A stretch of 60,968 nucleotides of DNA from [Eubacterium] yurii subsp. margaretiae ATCC 43715 (GTDB lineage Bacteria > Bacillota > Clostridia > Peptostreptococcales > Filifactoraceae): contig GL405246.1 in NCBI GenBank assembly GCA_000146855.1, positions 327,255 through 388,222 of the forward strand, in the 5' to 3' direction. Each line of letters opens with the position of its first letter. The first letter of the stretch is position 1. A model generated the notes under the pieces. The model searched no databases and was not told the origin of the DNA. It was given only the letters and a program-made list of their open reading frames with translations. Position numbers and translations under genes: made by a program. Of the stretch, positions 39,037 to 48,266 are shown piece after piece.

Positions 39037-40356
39037 ATGAAAAATTTAATGGGAGTATTTTCAACTGTAAATGATGCTATTGCATCAGCTAAAAGTTCAT
39101 TTTATATTTACTCTAAATTATGTCAAAAAAATAGACAGGATATAATAGAGGGTTTAAGAAGAGAATTATTAAATCATATAGATGAATTAGCCATTATGTC
39201 TCAAGAAGAAACAGGTATGGGCAAAATACAAGATAAGGCTACGAAAATAAGATTAGCTATTAGTCAGACCCCAGGTACAGAAGATTTTGTTACTACAGTA
39301 AAAACTGGCGATGGTGGTGTGACTTTTTTTGAATATGCACCTTATGGAATAGCTTGTGCTATACAACCCAGTACAAATCCTTGTGAAACTATGATAAACA
39401 ATACAATAGGGCTTCTAGCAGCAGGAAATAGCGTAATAAATTGCCCGCATCCAAGAGCCATAGAGGTATCTAAGCATCTAACAGATATTATAAATAGGGT
39501 CATATTTGATATATGTGGTATAGACAACCTTGTTGTTACCTTGGATGAATGTATGCTTAAATACATTAAGGAGATAATGAATCATCCTGATGTAGATATA
39601 ATAGTATCAACAGGAGGCTCAGATAATGCCAGAGCAGCCTTATCTTGTGGGAAAAAGGTAATATCAGCAGGAGCGGCCAACCCTACTTTCATAGTAGATG
39701 AAACAGCAGACATATCAAGGGCAGCATATAATATAGTAAAGGGTGCCAGTTTTGATAATAATATCACCTGTGTAGGCGAAAAAAATATAATAGTAGTGGA
39801 AGATGTACTTCCTAATTTAAGAAGAGAGTTTGAAAAAGATAATGTTTACTATGTAGATGATGTAGAAACTATGCTAAAACTTTCTAAGGTACTACTTACA
39901 GAAGATTTATTGCCAAATAAGTTGTTAGGTGGCAAAGATGTAAGCTATATCTTAGAAACAGCAGGTATTTATGCTGATAAAGATTATGATTTGATAGCTG
40001 TCGAAACTGTAAAGATACATCCTTTTGTCACACAGGAACTATTGATGCCGTTGATAACGGTGGTAAAAGTTAAGGATTTTGAAGAAGCCTTAGATATTGC
40101 ACTTATGGTAGAACAAAATCTTAGACATACAGCAGGTATACACTCCGGCAGGATAGATAGGCTTAATCTTGCTGAACGTGTTTTAAAAACAAGTATCTTT
40201 GTCAAAAATGGCTCTTCATTAGATGGTATTGGTATATGTGGAGTTGGAGGTACAAGTTTTACCATAGCAAATGTAACCGGAGAAGGCGCTGTGACTGCAA
40301 AAGATTTTGCAAGAAAGAGAAGAAGTGCATTGGTCGATGCCTTTTCAATGAGATAA
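39037..40356 (+). CDS. CoA-acylating aldehyde dehydrogenase without encapsulation peptide
   Basis: 439 residues of the PduP/EutE family, which oxidises an aldehyde to acyl-CoA with NAD+. The catalytic cysteine is C245 in FDNNITCVGEKN. NAD-binding segment AIQPSTNPCET and the GGTSFTIANVTGEG C-terminal motif are present. Unlike the second copy at 45562 it has no N-terminal helix-plus-linker. It may be loaded by another partner, work outside the shell, or have a different aldehyde preference. The start follows AAAGGAGAAA. Confidence 0.88.
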   Translation: MKNLMGVFSTVNDAIASAKSSFYIYSKLCQKNRQDIIEGLRRELLNHIDELAIMSQEETGMGKIQDKATKIRLAISQTPGTEDFVTTVKTGDGGVTFFEYAPYGIACAIQPSTNPCETMINNTIGLLAAGNSVINCPHPRAIEVSKHLTDIINRVIFDICGIDNLVVTLDECMLKYIKEIMNHPDVDIIVSTGGSDNARAALSCGKKVISAGAANPTFIVDETADISRAAYNIVKGASFDNNITCVGEKNIIVVEDVLPNLRREFEKDNVYYVDDVETMLKLSKVLLTEDLLPNKLLGGKDVSYILETAGIYADKDYDLIAVETVKIHPFVTQELLMPLITVVKVKDFEEALDIALMVEQNLRHTAGIHSGRIDRLNLAERVLKTSIFVKNGSSLDGIGICGVGGTSFTIANVTGEGAVTAKDFARKRRSALVDAFSMR

Positions 40357-40382
40357 AACTCTATTAAGGTGGTGTTGTAAAA

Positions 40383-41500
40383 TTGGATGTAATCAACCAA
40401 TATACAAAGATTTGTATAGGTAAGGATTCATTAGAAGAATTAAAAAAATAAAAAATTCTACCATACTCATAGTATCGGACGAATTTTTAGTAAAAAATTC
40501 TATAATAGATAAGGTTATAGAGAATATTGATAAAAGCAATAAATTTATGATTTTTGATAGGGTGCAACCTGATCCGACCTTGTCTATAATAGGAGAAGCC
40601 ATAAAAAGTATGCTTGAGTTAAAAGCTACTCATATAATAGGCTTTGGTGGTGGTTCTGCCATAGATACTGCAAAAGGCGTCATATACTTTTTGAAAGGCT
40701 CAAATTATCTGAAAAATGATGTGGATTTTATAGCAATACCTACTACAAGTGGAACGGGTTCAGAAGTTACATCTGTTACAGTCATAAGAGATGAGGAAAA
40801 AAATGTAAAGCATTTATTAGCTTCAGATGATATTTTACCTGATATTGCTATATTAGATGCCGATTTTACCAAATCTTTACCAAGGCAAGTGGTTGCGAAT
40901 ACCGGTATAGATGTGCTTACTCACATAATAGAGGCCTATGTAGCTACCGGAGCTAATGATTATTCGGATGCACTTGCAGAAAAATCAGGAGAGCTTATTG
41001 TAAAATATATTTATGAAAGCTTTGAGAATAAGGATAATTTCTTAGCCAAGGAGAAGATGTTGATAGCATCCAATCTTGCCGGAATAGCATTTAATATAGC
41101 AGGACTTGGGGCAAATCACAGTATAGCACATCAAATAGGCGTAATATTTCACATACCGCATGGTTTGGCAAATGCTATATTATTAAAAGAAGTTATAGAT
41201 GCTAATGCTAAGGATGAGAAAGTAAAAGTAAAATATGCTCAATTTTCCAGAAAGATAGGTTTATCTAAAAAAGATGACACAGATGATGTCGCTATAGAAA
41301 TATTGAAAAAATATATAGATGTCATTATGGATCTTATGGATATGCCAAAGAAAATATCTAAATATGGTATATCAAGACAAGACTGGGAGAAGAATAAAGA
41401 TTATTTGGCAAAAAATGCTCTTGAAGATAATACCTTAAAGACAAATCCTACTATAATAACGAAAAAAGATATTATTGCAATTTTGGATAAAATATATTAA
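40383..41500 (+). CDS. pduQ: Iron-containing alcohol dehydrogenase (PduQ/EutG-like), frameshifted
   Basis: The N-terminus (TTG start after AAGGTGGTG; DVINQYTKICIGKDSLEELKK) stops at TAA 40449-40451. Shifting by -1 at the A7 run 40442-40448 restores a full protein of about 372 residues. The slip site is A AAA AAA, in frame, directly before the stop. Catalytic features are intact: GFGGGSAIDTAKG, TTSGTGSEVTS, GIDVLTH and metal-site GANHSIAHQ / HIPHGLAN. It reduces the aldehyde to alcohol and regenerates NAD+ for PduP. Explanations: sequencing error, real mutation, or programmed slippage. Without a shift, only an N-truncated protein from 40547 is possible. Confidence 0.8.
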
Positions 41501-41551
41501 AGTAGTCTTATATAACTATAATTATTACTTTATTTTAAGGTGAGGACTACT

Positions 41552-42874
41552 ATGATTGATAATTCTAATATTGCAAATATTTCTATAAATGAAAAGTACC
41601 TTGAGGGTAAGGATAATTTAGATATAATATCTATTTTTGGAAAAGAAAATTTAGAAGAGATACAAAGAATAGTATCCGGTGTTACCGGTCTTGCTTTTGT
41701 AACAGTGGATTATAAGGGGGAGCCGGTAACAGAAACTACCAGATTTACCGGATTTTGCAAGAAAATGAGAAATGATAAACTAAGACAAGAATTGTGCAAG
41801 TTATCAGATGCCTCCGGTGCTATTATAGCAGCTACAAGCAGGCAGACAAGTATATATTTTTGTCCTTGCGGTTTGCTGGAAGTAGCTATACCTATAGTAG
41901 TTAATGACAGATATTTAGGTGGATTTGTAGGAGGACAGGTAAGATGTTATGATGCTCCGCCTTATGTCATGAGATTAAGTAAAAATATGTCAAATTTGGG
42001 AAGAGAAATGGAAGAAATAGATATAAATTCACCAGAATTTGAAGAGGCGTTAAAAGATTCAAAAATATATACATATAATGAATTTTTATCCATATCAAAG
42101 TTAGTGGAATTTATTATTAACCAGTTGACAAAAAAAGAAATAATTTCAGAACATAATAAGGTCAAAAATCTAAATAAGATAAAAAATTTGCAAGATAAGT
42201 TGGCAGATTTAGAATATAAATACAGGGCTTTAAAGATAGATTATAATAAGCTCAGTCATAATACTAATCTATTTTTTAGTAGGAATATGTGGAATATGAT
42301 ATCCAATCTTTCTATAATAGAAGGGGCGAAGAAGACTAATGATGCCATAATAAAGTATTCCAGCTTTATAGCAGATGAGGTGAGTGATAATAAAGAAAAA
42401 AGTATCAGGTATGCACTATCAAGAGTAAAAAGTTTTATTGAAATAAATAAAATAAGATATGGGGATAAAATAAATTGCTCCATATCGTGTGATGATAATT
42501 TATTAGATAAAAAGCAACCTTTTGCAATGCTTTTACCTTTTATACAAAGTAGCATCTACTTTAATATGACAATGAGTGAAGACGATCTGAATATAGATGT
42601 AAAGGTTGAAGTTATTGATGATAAGGATGTCAAGATATCTATAATAGATGATGGTCATAATATGAGTATATCCGAATTGGAAGAAAAATACAAATTCTAT
42701 GGAGATAATCATGAAGGGATAGACATATTAAAGTCAGTAAAAAGTGTCATGAAAGCTAATGTAAGGATTTTTGGAGAGGAATATAAAACAATTATTGAAA
42801 ATAATAGTGATGGTGGAACTATCGTTATTATGAAATACCCGCTGAATTTTGATGAGGGAATAAATTATGATTAA
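41552..42874 (+). CDS. PocR-domain sensor with degenerate LytS-type kinase module
   Basis: 440 residues, cytoplasmic. A PocR ligand-binding domain (about 30-190; LAFVTVDYKGEPVTE, FCKKMR, YFCPCGLLEVAIPIV, GGFVGGQVR) is followed by a coiled coil (about 200-235). A LytS/His_kinase-like region then aligns well, but the phospho-acceptor His is F241 (NLFFSRNMWN for NPHFLYNTLN), the N box VENAIKHG reads IQSSIYFN, and the G1 loop reads DDGHNMS. It is therefore probably a pseudokinase. PocR domains sense 1,2-propanediol or related ligands in other bacteria. The regulator gene overlaps its end. Confidence 0.8.
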   Translation: MIDNSNIANISINEKYLEGKDNLDIISIFGKENLEEIQRIVSGVTGLAFVTVDYKGEPVTETTRFTGFCKKMRNDKLRQELCKLSDASGAIIAATSRQTSIYFCPCGLLEVAIPIVVNDRYLGGFVGGQVRCYDAPPYVMRLSKNMSNLGREMEEIDINSPEFEEALKDSKIYTYNEFLSISKLVEFIINQLTKKEIISEHNKVKNLNKIKNLQDKLADLEYKYRALKIDYNKLSHNTNLFFSRNMWNMISNLSIIEGAKKTNDAIIKYSSFIADEVSDNKEKSIRYALSRVKSFIEINKIRYGDKINCSISCDDNLLDKKQPFAMLLPFIQSSIYFNMTMSEDDLNIDVKVEVIDDKDVKISIIDDGHNMSISELEEKYKFYGDNHEGIDILKSVKSVMKANVRIFGEEYKTIIENNSDGGTIVIMKYPLNFDEGINYD

Positions 42875-43874
42875 AGTTTTGATAGTAGATGATGAAGTTC
42901 TAATGAGGCAGGCTACTTCAAAAATAGTATCCTCTGTAGATGGTTTTGATGGTAGTCTATTAGCATGTAATGGACAGCAAGCAGTGGATATATGTAAGAG
43001 ACAAGATATTGACATAGTATTTATGGATATAATGATGCCGGTGAAAGATGGAATAACAGCAAGTAAAGAAATATTGGAAATAAGTCCAAAAACCAAGATA
43101 TTTATATTGTCCAGCTATAATAGTTTTGAACTCGCTCATCATGCTTTGAGGAATAAAATAGAGCATTATATAATAAAGCCTTTGGATGAAGAAAAAATTC
43201 TTAGCGTATTGACTAATTATTATAATAAAATAAATACGAAAAAGGATGAACAAGTTGATATAGGTATAGAAAAATTTATAGAAGCCAATGATTTTAAATC
43301 AGTATGCAGTGAATTAAATAGCTTTTCTAAAAAGCTGATAGATATATACTCTTCAGACGATTTTTCAAATGAAACTTATAGATTTATGTATAATTTACTG
43401 ATATCATTTCTGCCTGAACACAAGAATAGATACGAAGATTTTAAGTCTAAGTTTGTTTTGGAAAATAACGCAGATAATGATGTGAGGGTATTGTCAATAT
43501 GGCTATTTAACATTATTGAGTATATATTCATTGTCAGAAGTCAAAATAGATATCCAATTCTTAAAAATGTTTTTAAATATATACAATCCAATATAAAGAC
43601 TTATATATCATTAGATAACGTCGTTAAGTCATGCAACGTATCACAGGGTTATCTAAGCAGAATATTTAAAAAAGAATTTAATATGACGGTTATGAACTAT
43701 ATTCATCTAAAAAAGATAAATATGGCTAAAGAATATATATGTGTATCCAGAATGAGTATATCAGACGTATTTGTTAAGGTTGGATACAGTGAATTCAGCT
43801 ATTTTTGTAAGGTTTTTAAAAAATATGAAGAAAATACGGTATCCAATTTTAAAAGTAATATTGGAATAATATAA
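42867..43874 (+). CDS. Response regulator with AraC-type DNA-binding domain
   Basis: 335 residues. The receiver domain (1-118) keeps DDE (8-10), the phospho-acceptor D54 in VFMDIMMP and K104 in YIIKPLD. A helical middle (about 125-225) is unassigned. The AraC/XylS domain (about 235-330) shows NVVKSCNVSQGYLSRIFKKE and VGYSEFSYFCKVFKKYEE. It overlaps the PocR sensor gene by 8 bp. It is the obvious activator of both BMC operons and the likely ligand of the repeats at 32537-32650. Confidence 0.9.
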   Translation: MIKVLIVDDEVLMRQATSKIVSSVDGFDGSLLACNGQQAVDICKRQDIDIVFMDIMMPVKDGITASKEILEISPKTKIFILSSYNSFELAHHALRNKIEHYIIKPLDEEKILSVLTNYYNKINTKKDEQVDIGIEKFIEANDFKSVCSELNSFSKKLIDIYSSDDFSNETYRFMYNLLISFLPEHKNRYEDFKSKFVLENNADNDVRVLSIWLFNIIEYIFIVRSQNRYPILKNVFKYIQSNIKTYISLDNVVKSCNVSQGYLSRIFKKEFNMTVMNYIHLKKINMAKEYICVSRMSISDVFVKVGYSEFSYFCKVFKKYEENTVSNFKSNIGII

Positions 43875-43958
43875 TTTTATATAAAATTATTAACAGATGT
43901 CTAAATCTATTAAACAATAGTTCACACAAAAAATAATAATAGATAAGGAGACATAGTT

Positions 43959-44840
43959 ATGGATAATTTTATAATCTTATTAATTGGCGCATTTTGTGGT
44001 GGTGTTATAGGCGCTGCATTTGGTTCCATACCATCATTTATAATTACCGGATTTTTAGCATTATCAGGTGGCATACTTACAATGGCAGGTATTCCTGAAT
44101 ATTCTATAGGTCATGTCACGTTTGGTCTTTTATGGGGACCACATATAACCTTTGCCGGTGCAGCAGCGGCAGCATCTTTTGCAGCTATAAAGAGAAAAAA
44201 ACTTTCATCAGCGCAAGATGTACTAACACCGCTATACTCGCTAAATGATATTAGTGTGCTTGTTGCAGGTGGCGTATTTGCTATAGTTGGATTTTTAGTA
44301 TTTACACTATTTTCTACAAAACTTGCGTTTATAAAAACAGATGCACCGGGAGCAGGAGTGTTCTTTTCTCTTATGCTTTGTAGACTTTTAGTTGGAAGGA
44401 CTGGACCAATAGGTATATGTAGTTTGGATGTCAAGAGAACTTGGCTACCAAATCCGGACCTTAGTGTAGTTTTACATGCCTTTATAGGAGCAACGATGGC
44501 AGCAGTAATCGGTATAGTTGGTAAGGCAATGATAGATGCAGGTTTGCCTAAGGAACAACTTGCAGGATTCCCGCTGATATGTTTTGGAATTAGCGCAGCT
44601 TCACTTATATTCTTGCAAACAGGGTTTAGTATACCTATAACTCACCATATTAGCTATCCATCAGCAGTAGCTTTCGTACTTACAGGAAATATATTTATTG
44701 CAATAGCTGTAGGTGCTATAAATGCAGTAGCTTGGCAAGTAGCAGGTAATGTATTTAACAGTAATTGTGATACTTATATAGATCCGCCGGCGACTGTAAT
44801 AATGATATCTGTAGCCATAATTAACTTGTTATTTGGCTAG
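43959..44840 (+). CDS. Unrecognised multi-pass membrane protein in the BMC operon
   Basis: 293 residues, very hydrophobic, with about eight predicted membrane segments and Gly/Ala-rich helices (IGAFCGGVIGAAFGSIPSF, FAGAAAAASFAAI). It does not look like EutH, the PduF glycerol facilitator or an SMR exporter. Placed between the regulator and pduL, it may transport the diol or an end product (inference). The start follows TAAGGAGAC. Confidence 0.6.
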   Translation: MDNFIILLIGAFCGGVIGAAFGSIPSFIITGFLALSGGILTMAGIPEYSIGHVTFGLLWGPHITFAGAAAAASFAAIKRKKLSSAQDVLTPLYSLNDISVLVAGGVFAIVGFLVFTLFSTKLAFIKTDAPGAGVFFSLMLCRLLVGRTGPIGICSLDVKRTWLPNPDLSVVLHAFIGATMAAVIGIVGKAMIDAGLPKEQLAGFPLICFGISAASLIFLQTGFSIPITHHISYPSAVAFVLTGNIFIAIAVGAINAVAWQVAGNVFNSNCDTYIDPPATVIMISVAIINLLFG

Positions 44841-44864
44841 TTTTCGCTTAGCAAGGAGATTAAT

Positions 44865-45509
44865 ATGAATCAAGAAGAATATATAACTTTGATTTGTAAA
44901 AAAGTAAGAGAAAAAATAGATGAAATAGAAAATTATAAAATTCCTATAGGCGTTTCAAATAGACATGTTCACCTTTGTAAAGAAGATCTTGAGACTCTTT
45001 TTGGGAAAGGATATAACCTAACCAAAAAATCTGATTTGAAACAACCGGGACAGTTTGCATCTGAAGAAACTGTTACTATAAGAGGTCCAAAAGGAGAATT
45101 TGAAAATGTGAGGATATTGGGACCTGTAAGAAATAATACACAGATAGAAGTATCTCTTACAGATTCTTTTAGATTAGGTATAAAAGCTCCTATAACTGAA
45201 TCCGGAAAAATAGAAAATACTCCGGGACTTGAAATAATAGGTCCAAAAGGCAGTGTTAAAGCAAAGGAAGGAACAATAGTAGCATTGAGACATATCCACA
45301 TGAGACCACAAGATGCAATGAAAATGGGTGTGCATGATGGAGAGTTTGTAGATGTACAAGTATATGGACAAAGAAAGGCCATAATGTCTAATGTTCTTAT
45401 TAGAGTTTCTGATAGTTATAATCTTGAAATGCACTTGGATACAGATGAAGCGAATTCTGTTTGTGTAAAAAATAATGATTTTGCTATATTAAAGAAAAAA
45501 TATAATTAG
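44865..45509 (+). CDS. pduL: PduL-type phosphate acyltransferase
   Basis: 214 residues. It converts acyl-CoA plus phosphate to acyl-phosphate and free CoA, recycling CoA inside the shell. Zinc ligands are in SNRHVHL (H34, H36) and LRHIHMRPQDA. Residues 1-22 (NQEEYITLICKKVREKIDEIE) form an encapsulation-peptide-like helix. The start follows AAGGAGATT. No acyl kinase is encoded nearby, so the final ATP-yielding step must use a kinase elsewhere. Confidence 0.95.
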   Translation: MNQEEYITLICKKVREKIDEIENYKIPIGVSNRHVHLCKEDLETLFGKGYNLTKKSDLKQPGQFASEETVTIRGPKGEFENVRILGPVRNNTQIEVSLTDSFRLGIKAPITESGKIENTPGLEIIGPKGSVKAKEGTIVALRHIHMRPQDAMKMGVHDGEFVDVQVYGQRKAIMSNVLIRVSDSYNLEMHLDTDEANSVCVKNNDFAILKKKYN

Positions 45510-45561
45510 AATATTATAACTAAGTTATAATTTCAAATTAATATTGAATAAGGGGGAGAAA

Positions 45562-46962
45562 ATGAATCCAGAATTATTAGAAGATGTCGTTAGACAGGTA
45601 CTTAGTGAAATGAAACTGGAATCTTCTAAGATGGTAGACATATATAATTATGGTATATTTGACAGTGTAGATGATGCTATAAATGCAAGTGAGATAGCAC
45701 AAAGACAGTTGTTTGAATGCAGTGTACAAAAAAGAAATGAATATGTAAATGCTATAAGGCAAATTATATTAAAAAAAGACAATCTTGAAATGATGTCAAG
45801 AGATGCTGTAGAAGAAACAGGCATTGGGAGATATGAAGATAAAATATTAAAAAATAAACTGGCAGCAGAAAAAACTCCAGGAATGGAAGATTTGATTACA
45901 AGAGCAGTAAGCGGACAAGACGGATTGACATTAGAAGAATATTGCCCATTTGGAGTTATAGGCTCTATAACACCGACAACAAATCCCACAGAGACTTTTA
46001 TAAGCAATTCCATATCAATGATAGTAGGTGGCAATACTGTGGTATTTAGTCCACATCCTAGGGCAAAAAATACATCTATAAAACTGGTTAAGCTTATGAA
46101 TAAAGCTCTGGAACAAGTCGGTGCACCAAGAAACCTTATAAGTATGGTAAAAGAACCGTCTATAGAAAATACAAATTTAATGATGAACCATCCAAAGATA
46201 AAAATGTTAGTTGCTACAGGTGGTCCGGCGATAGTAAAGACAGTGTTATCGTCAGGAAAGAAAGCTATAGGAGCAGGAGCAGGAAATCCACCGGTAGTAG
46301 TAGATGAGACAGCTGATATAGAAAAGGCTGCAAAGGATATAGTAGCAGGTTCAAGTTTTGACAATAATGTACCTTGTATAGCAGAAAAAGAAGTTTTTGC
46401 TGTAGAAAGTATTTGTGACCAACTAATATACCATATGAAAAAGAACGGAGCTTATGAAATAACATCTTATGAAATGATAGAAAAGTTAGATAAGCTGGTA
46501 TCACAAGAAAATGGTAAGCCGAATACAGACTTTGTAGGAAAATCTGCTAAATATATACTAGAAAAATTAGGAATAAGTGTAGATGACAGTATAAGGCTTA
46601 TTATATGTAGGACAAATAAGGATCACCATTTGGTTCAAGAAGAAATGCTTATGCCTATATTACCGATAGTTAGTGTATCTGATGTAGATGTAGCTATTGA
46701 ATACGCTTATGAAGCAGAACATAGAAATAGACATACAGCTATAATGCACTCAAGGAATGTAGAAAAACTTTCAAAGATGGCTAAAAAGTTGGAAGCAACA
46801 ATATTTGTGAAAAATGCACCGTCATACGCAGGTATTGGAGTAGGTGGAGAGGGATATACTACATTTACAATAGCAGGTCCTACCGGAGAGGGACTTACAT
46901 CTCCAAAATCATTCTGCAGAGTAAGAAGATGCACTATGAGTGATTCTTTTAGTATAAGATAA
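45562..46962 (+). CDS. pduP: PduP-like CoA-acylating aldehyde dehydrogenase with encapsulation peptide
   Basis: 466 residues. The N-terminal helix NPELLEDVVRQVLSEMKLE followed by a linker is a classical encapsulation peptide. Catalytic C272 lies in FDNNVPCIAEKE. ITPTTNPTET and GYTTFTIAGPTGEG are conserved. It oxidises propanal or 3-hydroxypropanal to acyl-CoA inside the shell. The start follows AGGGGGAG; a TTG at 45544 is less likely. Last gene of the rightward operon. Confidence 0.95.
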   Translation: MNPELLEDVVRQVLSEMKLESSKMVDIYNYGIFDSVDDAINASEIAQRQLFECSVQKRNEYVNAIRQIILKKDNLEMMSRDAVEETGIGRYEDKILKNKLAAEKTPGMEDLITRAVSGQDGLTLEEYCPFGVIGSITPTTNPTETFISNSISMIVGGNTVVFSPHPRAKNTSIKLVKLMNKALEQVGAPRNLISMVKEPSIENTNLMMNHPKIKMLVATGGPAIVKTVLSSGKKAIGAGAGNPPVVVDETADIEKAAKDIVAGSSFDNNVPCIAEKEVFAVESICDQLIYHMKKNGAYEITSYEMIEKLDKLVSQENGKPNTDFVGKSAKYILEKLGISVDDSIRLIICRTNKDHHLVQEEMLMPILPIVSVSDVDVAIEYAYEAEHRNRHTAIMHSRNVEKLSKMAKKLEATIFVKNAPSYAGIGVGGEGYTTFTIAGPTGEGLTSPKSFCRVRRCTMSDSFSIR

Positions 46963-46994
46963 TTCGAAATTTTCTAAAATATTGACAAAAAATA

Positions 46995-47041
46995 AAAAAA
47001 GCTATAGTCAACTTGGGTTATAAAATGATTATAGCTTTTTT
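46995..47041 (+). terminator. Terminator of the rightward BMC operon
   Basis: AAAAAAGCTATA pairs with TATAGCTTTTTT across a 23-nt loop and is flanked by T on the 3' side. Confidence 0.85.
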
Positions 47042-47146
47042 TATTGTTAAAAATCTCGTATCTCAAGACTATGATAACATAAGACATAAGATACGAGAAA
47101 TTATACTTAAACATTAAACTTGTTCTATACTATAACAGTAATTTGC

Positions 47147-48070
47147 TTATTTTAATACTCCAAGATATTTCAATATTTGAGTTGACAATGACTCAGAGAT
47201 ATATACTTGCGCTTCGTGAGTACCTGCACCTATATGGCAAGTGATTGAGAAGTTGTCAAGTTTAAACAACTTGTTGTCTTTTGCAGGCGGTTCTTCTTCC
47301 ATTACGTCAAATCCTGCTCCGGCAAGTTTTTTAGAAGCAAGAGCATCGTAAAGAGCTTCTTCATCAACTATTCCGCCACGACCTAAGTTGAACAGATATG
47401 CTCCATCTTTCATCATAGCTATTTGTTCTTTTCCTATCATATGCTTAGTTTCAGGAGTAAGTGGAGTGTGGATAGATACTATATCTGATTGTTTCAATAC
47501 TTCGTCAAGAGGAAGTATCTTTGCATTTATCTTATCAGCTACTTCTTGTTTTAGATATGGATCGTAAGTTAAGATTTGTTTTGCACCAAATGCAAGGCAA
47601 ATTTCAGCCACTCTAAATCCTATCTTTCCAAGTGAAAGTATACCTACTGTCTTATTTCTTATTTCATTTCCTGTAAATCCTGTCTTATCCCAGTTTCCGG
47701 CTTTTACATAAGTGTTTGCATTGCCTATTTTTCTAAGCACGTTTAGCATTGTACCTATAGCAAGTTCAGAAACAGCTGTTGTACTTCCATCAGGTACGTT
47801 GAATATTCCTATTCCCTTGCTCTTAGCATATTCTACATCTATGTGATTAAGACCTATACCTGCCATACCTATGGCTTTAAGTTTAACTCCGGCATCTACA
47901 AATGATTTATCTACAGGAGTAGCTGCCCTTACTATTAAAATTTCATAGTCTTTTACCATTTCTTTCAATTCATCAAGAGATTTTCCATAAGCAAGTGTAA
48001 CGCTAACACCATTTTTTTCAAGTATTTCAACACCGGCTTGATTGTATAACTCAGTTACAAGACATTTCAT
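47147..48070 (-). CDS. D-2-hydroxyacid dehydrogenase (3-phosphoglycerate dehydrogenase-like)
   Basis: 307 residues, the short form without ACT domain. The NAD-binding GLGK-type motif is GILSLGKIGFRVAE. The catalytic Arg lies in LFNLGRGGIVDEEAL, Glu in the MEEEPP segment and His in ITCHIGAGTHEAQ. It could be SerA for serine synthesis or another 2-hydroxyacid enzyme. The start follows AGGAGGATTTGCA and was preferred over 48127. A good promoter lies 120 bp upstream. Confidence 0.85.
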   Translation of the reverse strand: MKCLVTELYNQAGVEILEKNGVSVTLAYGKSLDELKEMVKDYEILIVRAATPVDKSFVDAGVKLKAIGMAGIGLNHIDVEYAKSKGIGIFNVPDGSTTAVSELAIGTMLNVLRKIGNANTYVKAGNWDKTGFTGNEIRNKTVGILSLGKIGFRVAEICLAFGAKQILTYDPYLKQEVADKINAKILPLDEVLKQSDIVSIHTPLTPETKHMIGKEQIAMMKDGAYLFNLGRGGIVDEEALYDALASKKLAGAGFDVMEEEPPAKDNKLFKLDNFSITCHIGAGTHEAQVYISESLSTQILKYLGVLK

Positions 48071-48189
48071 TGCAAATCCTCCTAAAGTTTTAAATAAGTT
48101 TGAATATTTTTGCAAAATTAAAATCATTATGTATTAATTTGAATCAACTTTGCAAAAGTAAATGCAAAACCTTTTCTCAATTTAGGTTT

Positions 48190-48217
48190 ATTATACCATT
48201 TTTTGAAATTTAGTCAA
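48190..48217 (-). promoter_or_regulatory. Sigma-A promoter of the hydroxyacid dehydrogenase gene
   Basis: On the minus strand TTGACT, 16-bp spacer, TATAAT, directed toward the gene at 48070. Confidence 0.75.
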
Positions 48218-48228
48218 GTGATTTTGAA

Positions 48229-48263
48229 ATTTTTCTTTCTTTTTTGCGAAAGAAAAAATTTCG
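48229..48263. repeat. Inverted repeat between divergent promoters
   Basis: GAAATTTTTCTTTC and GAAAGAAAAAATTTC form a 14-bp near-perfect stem between the two promoters. It could be an operator for both genes. Confidence 0.45.
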
Positions 48264-48266
48264 GTA

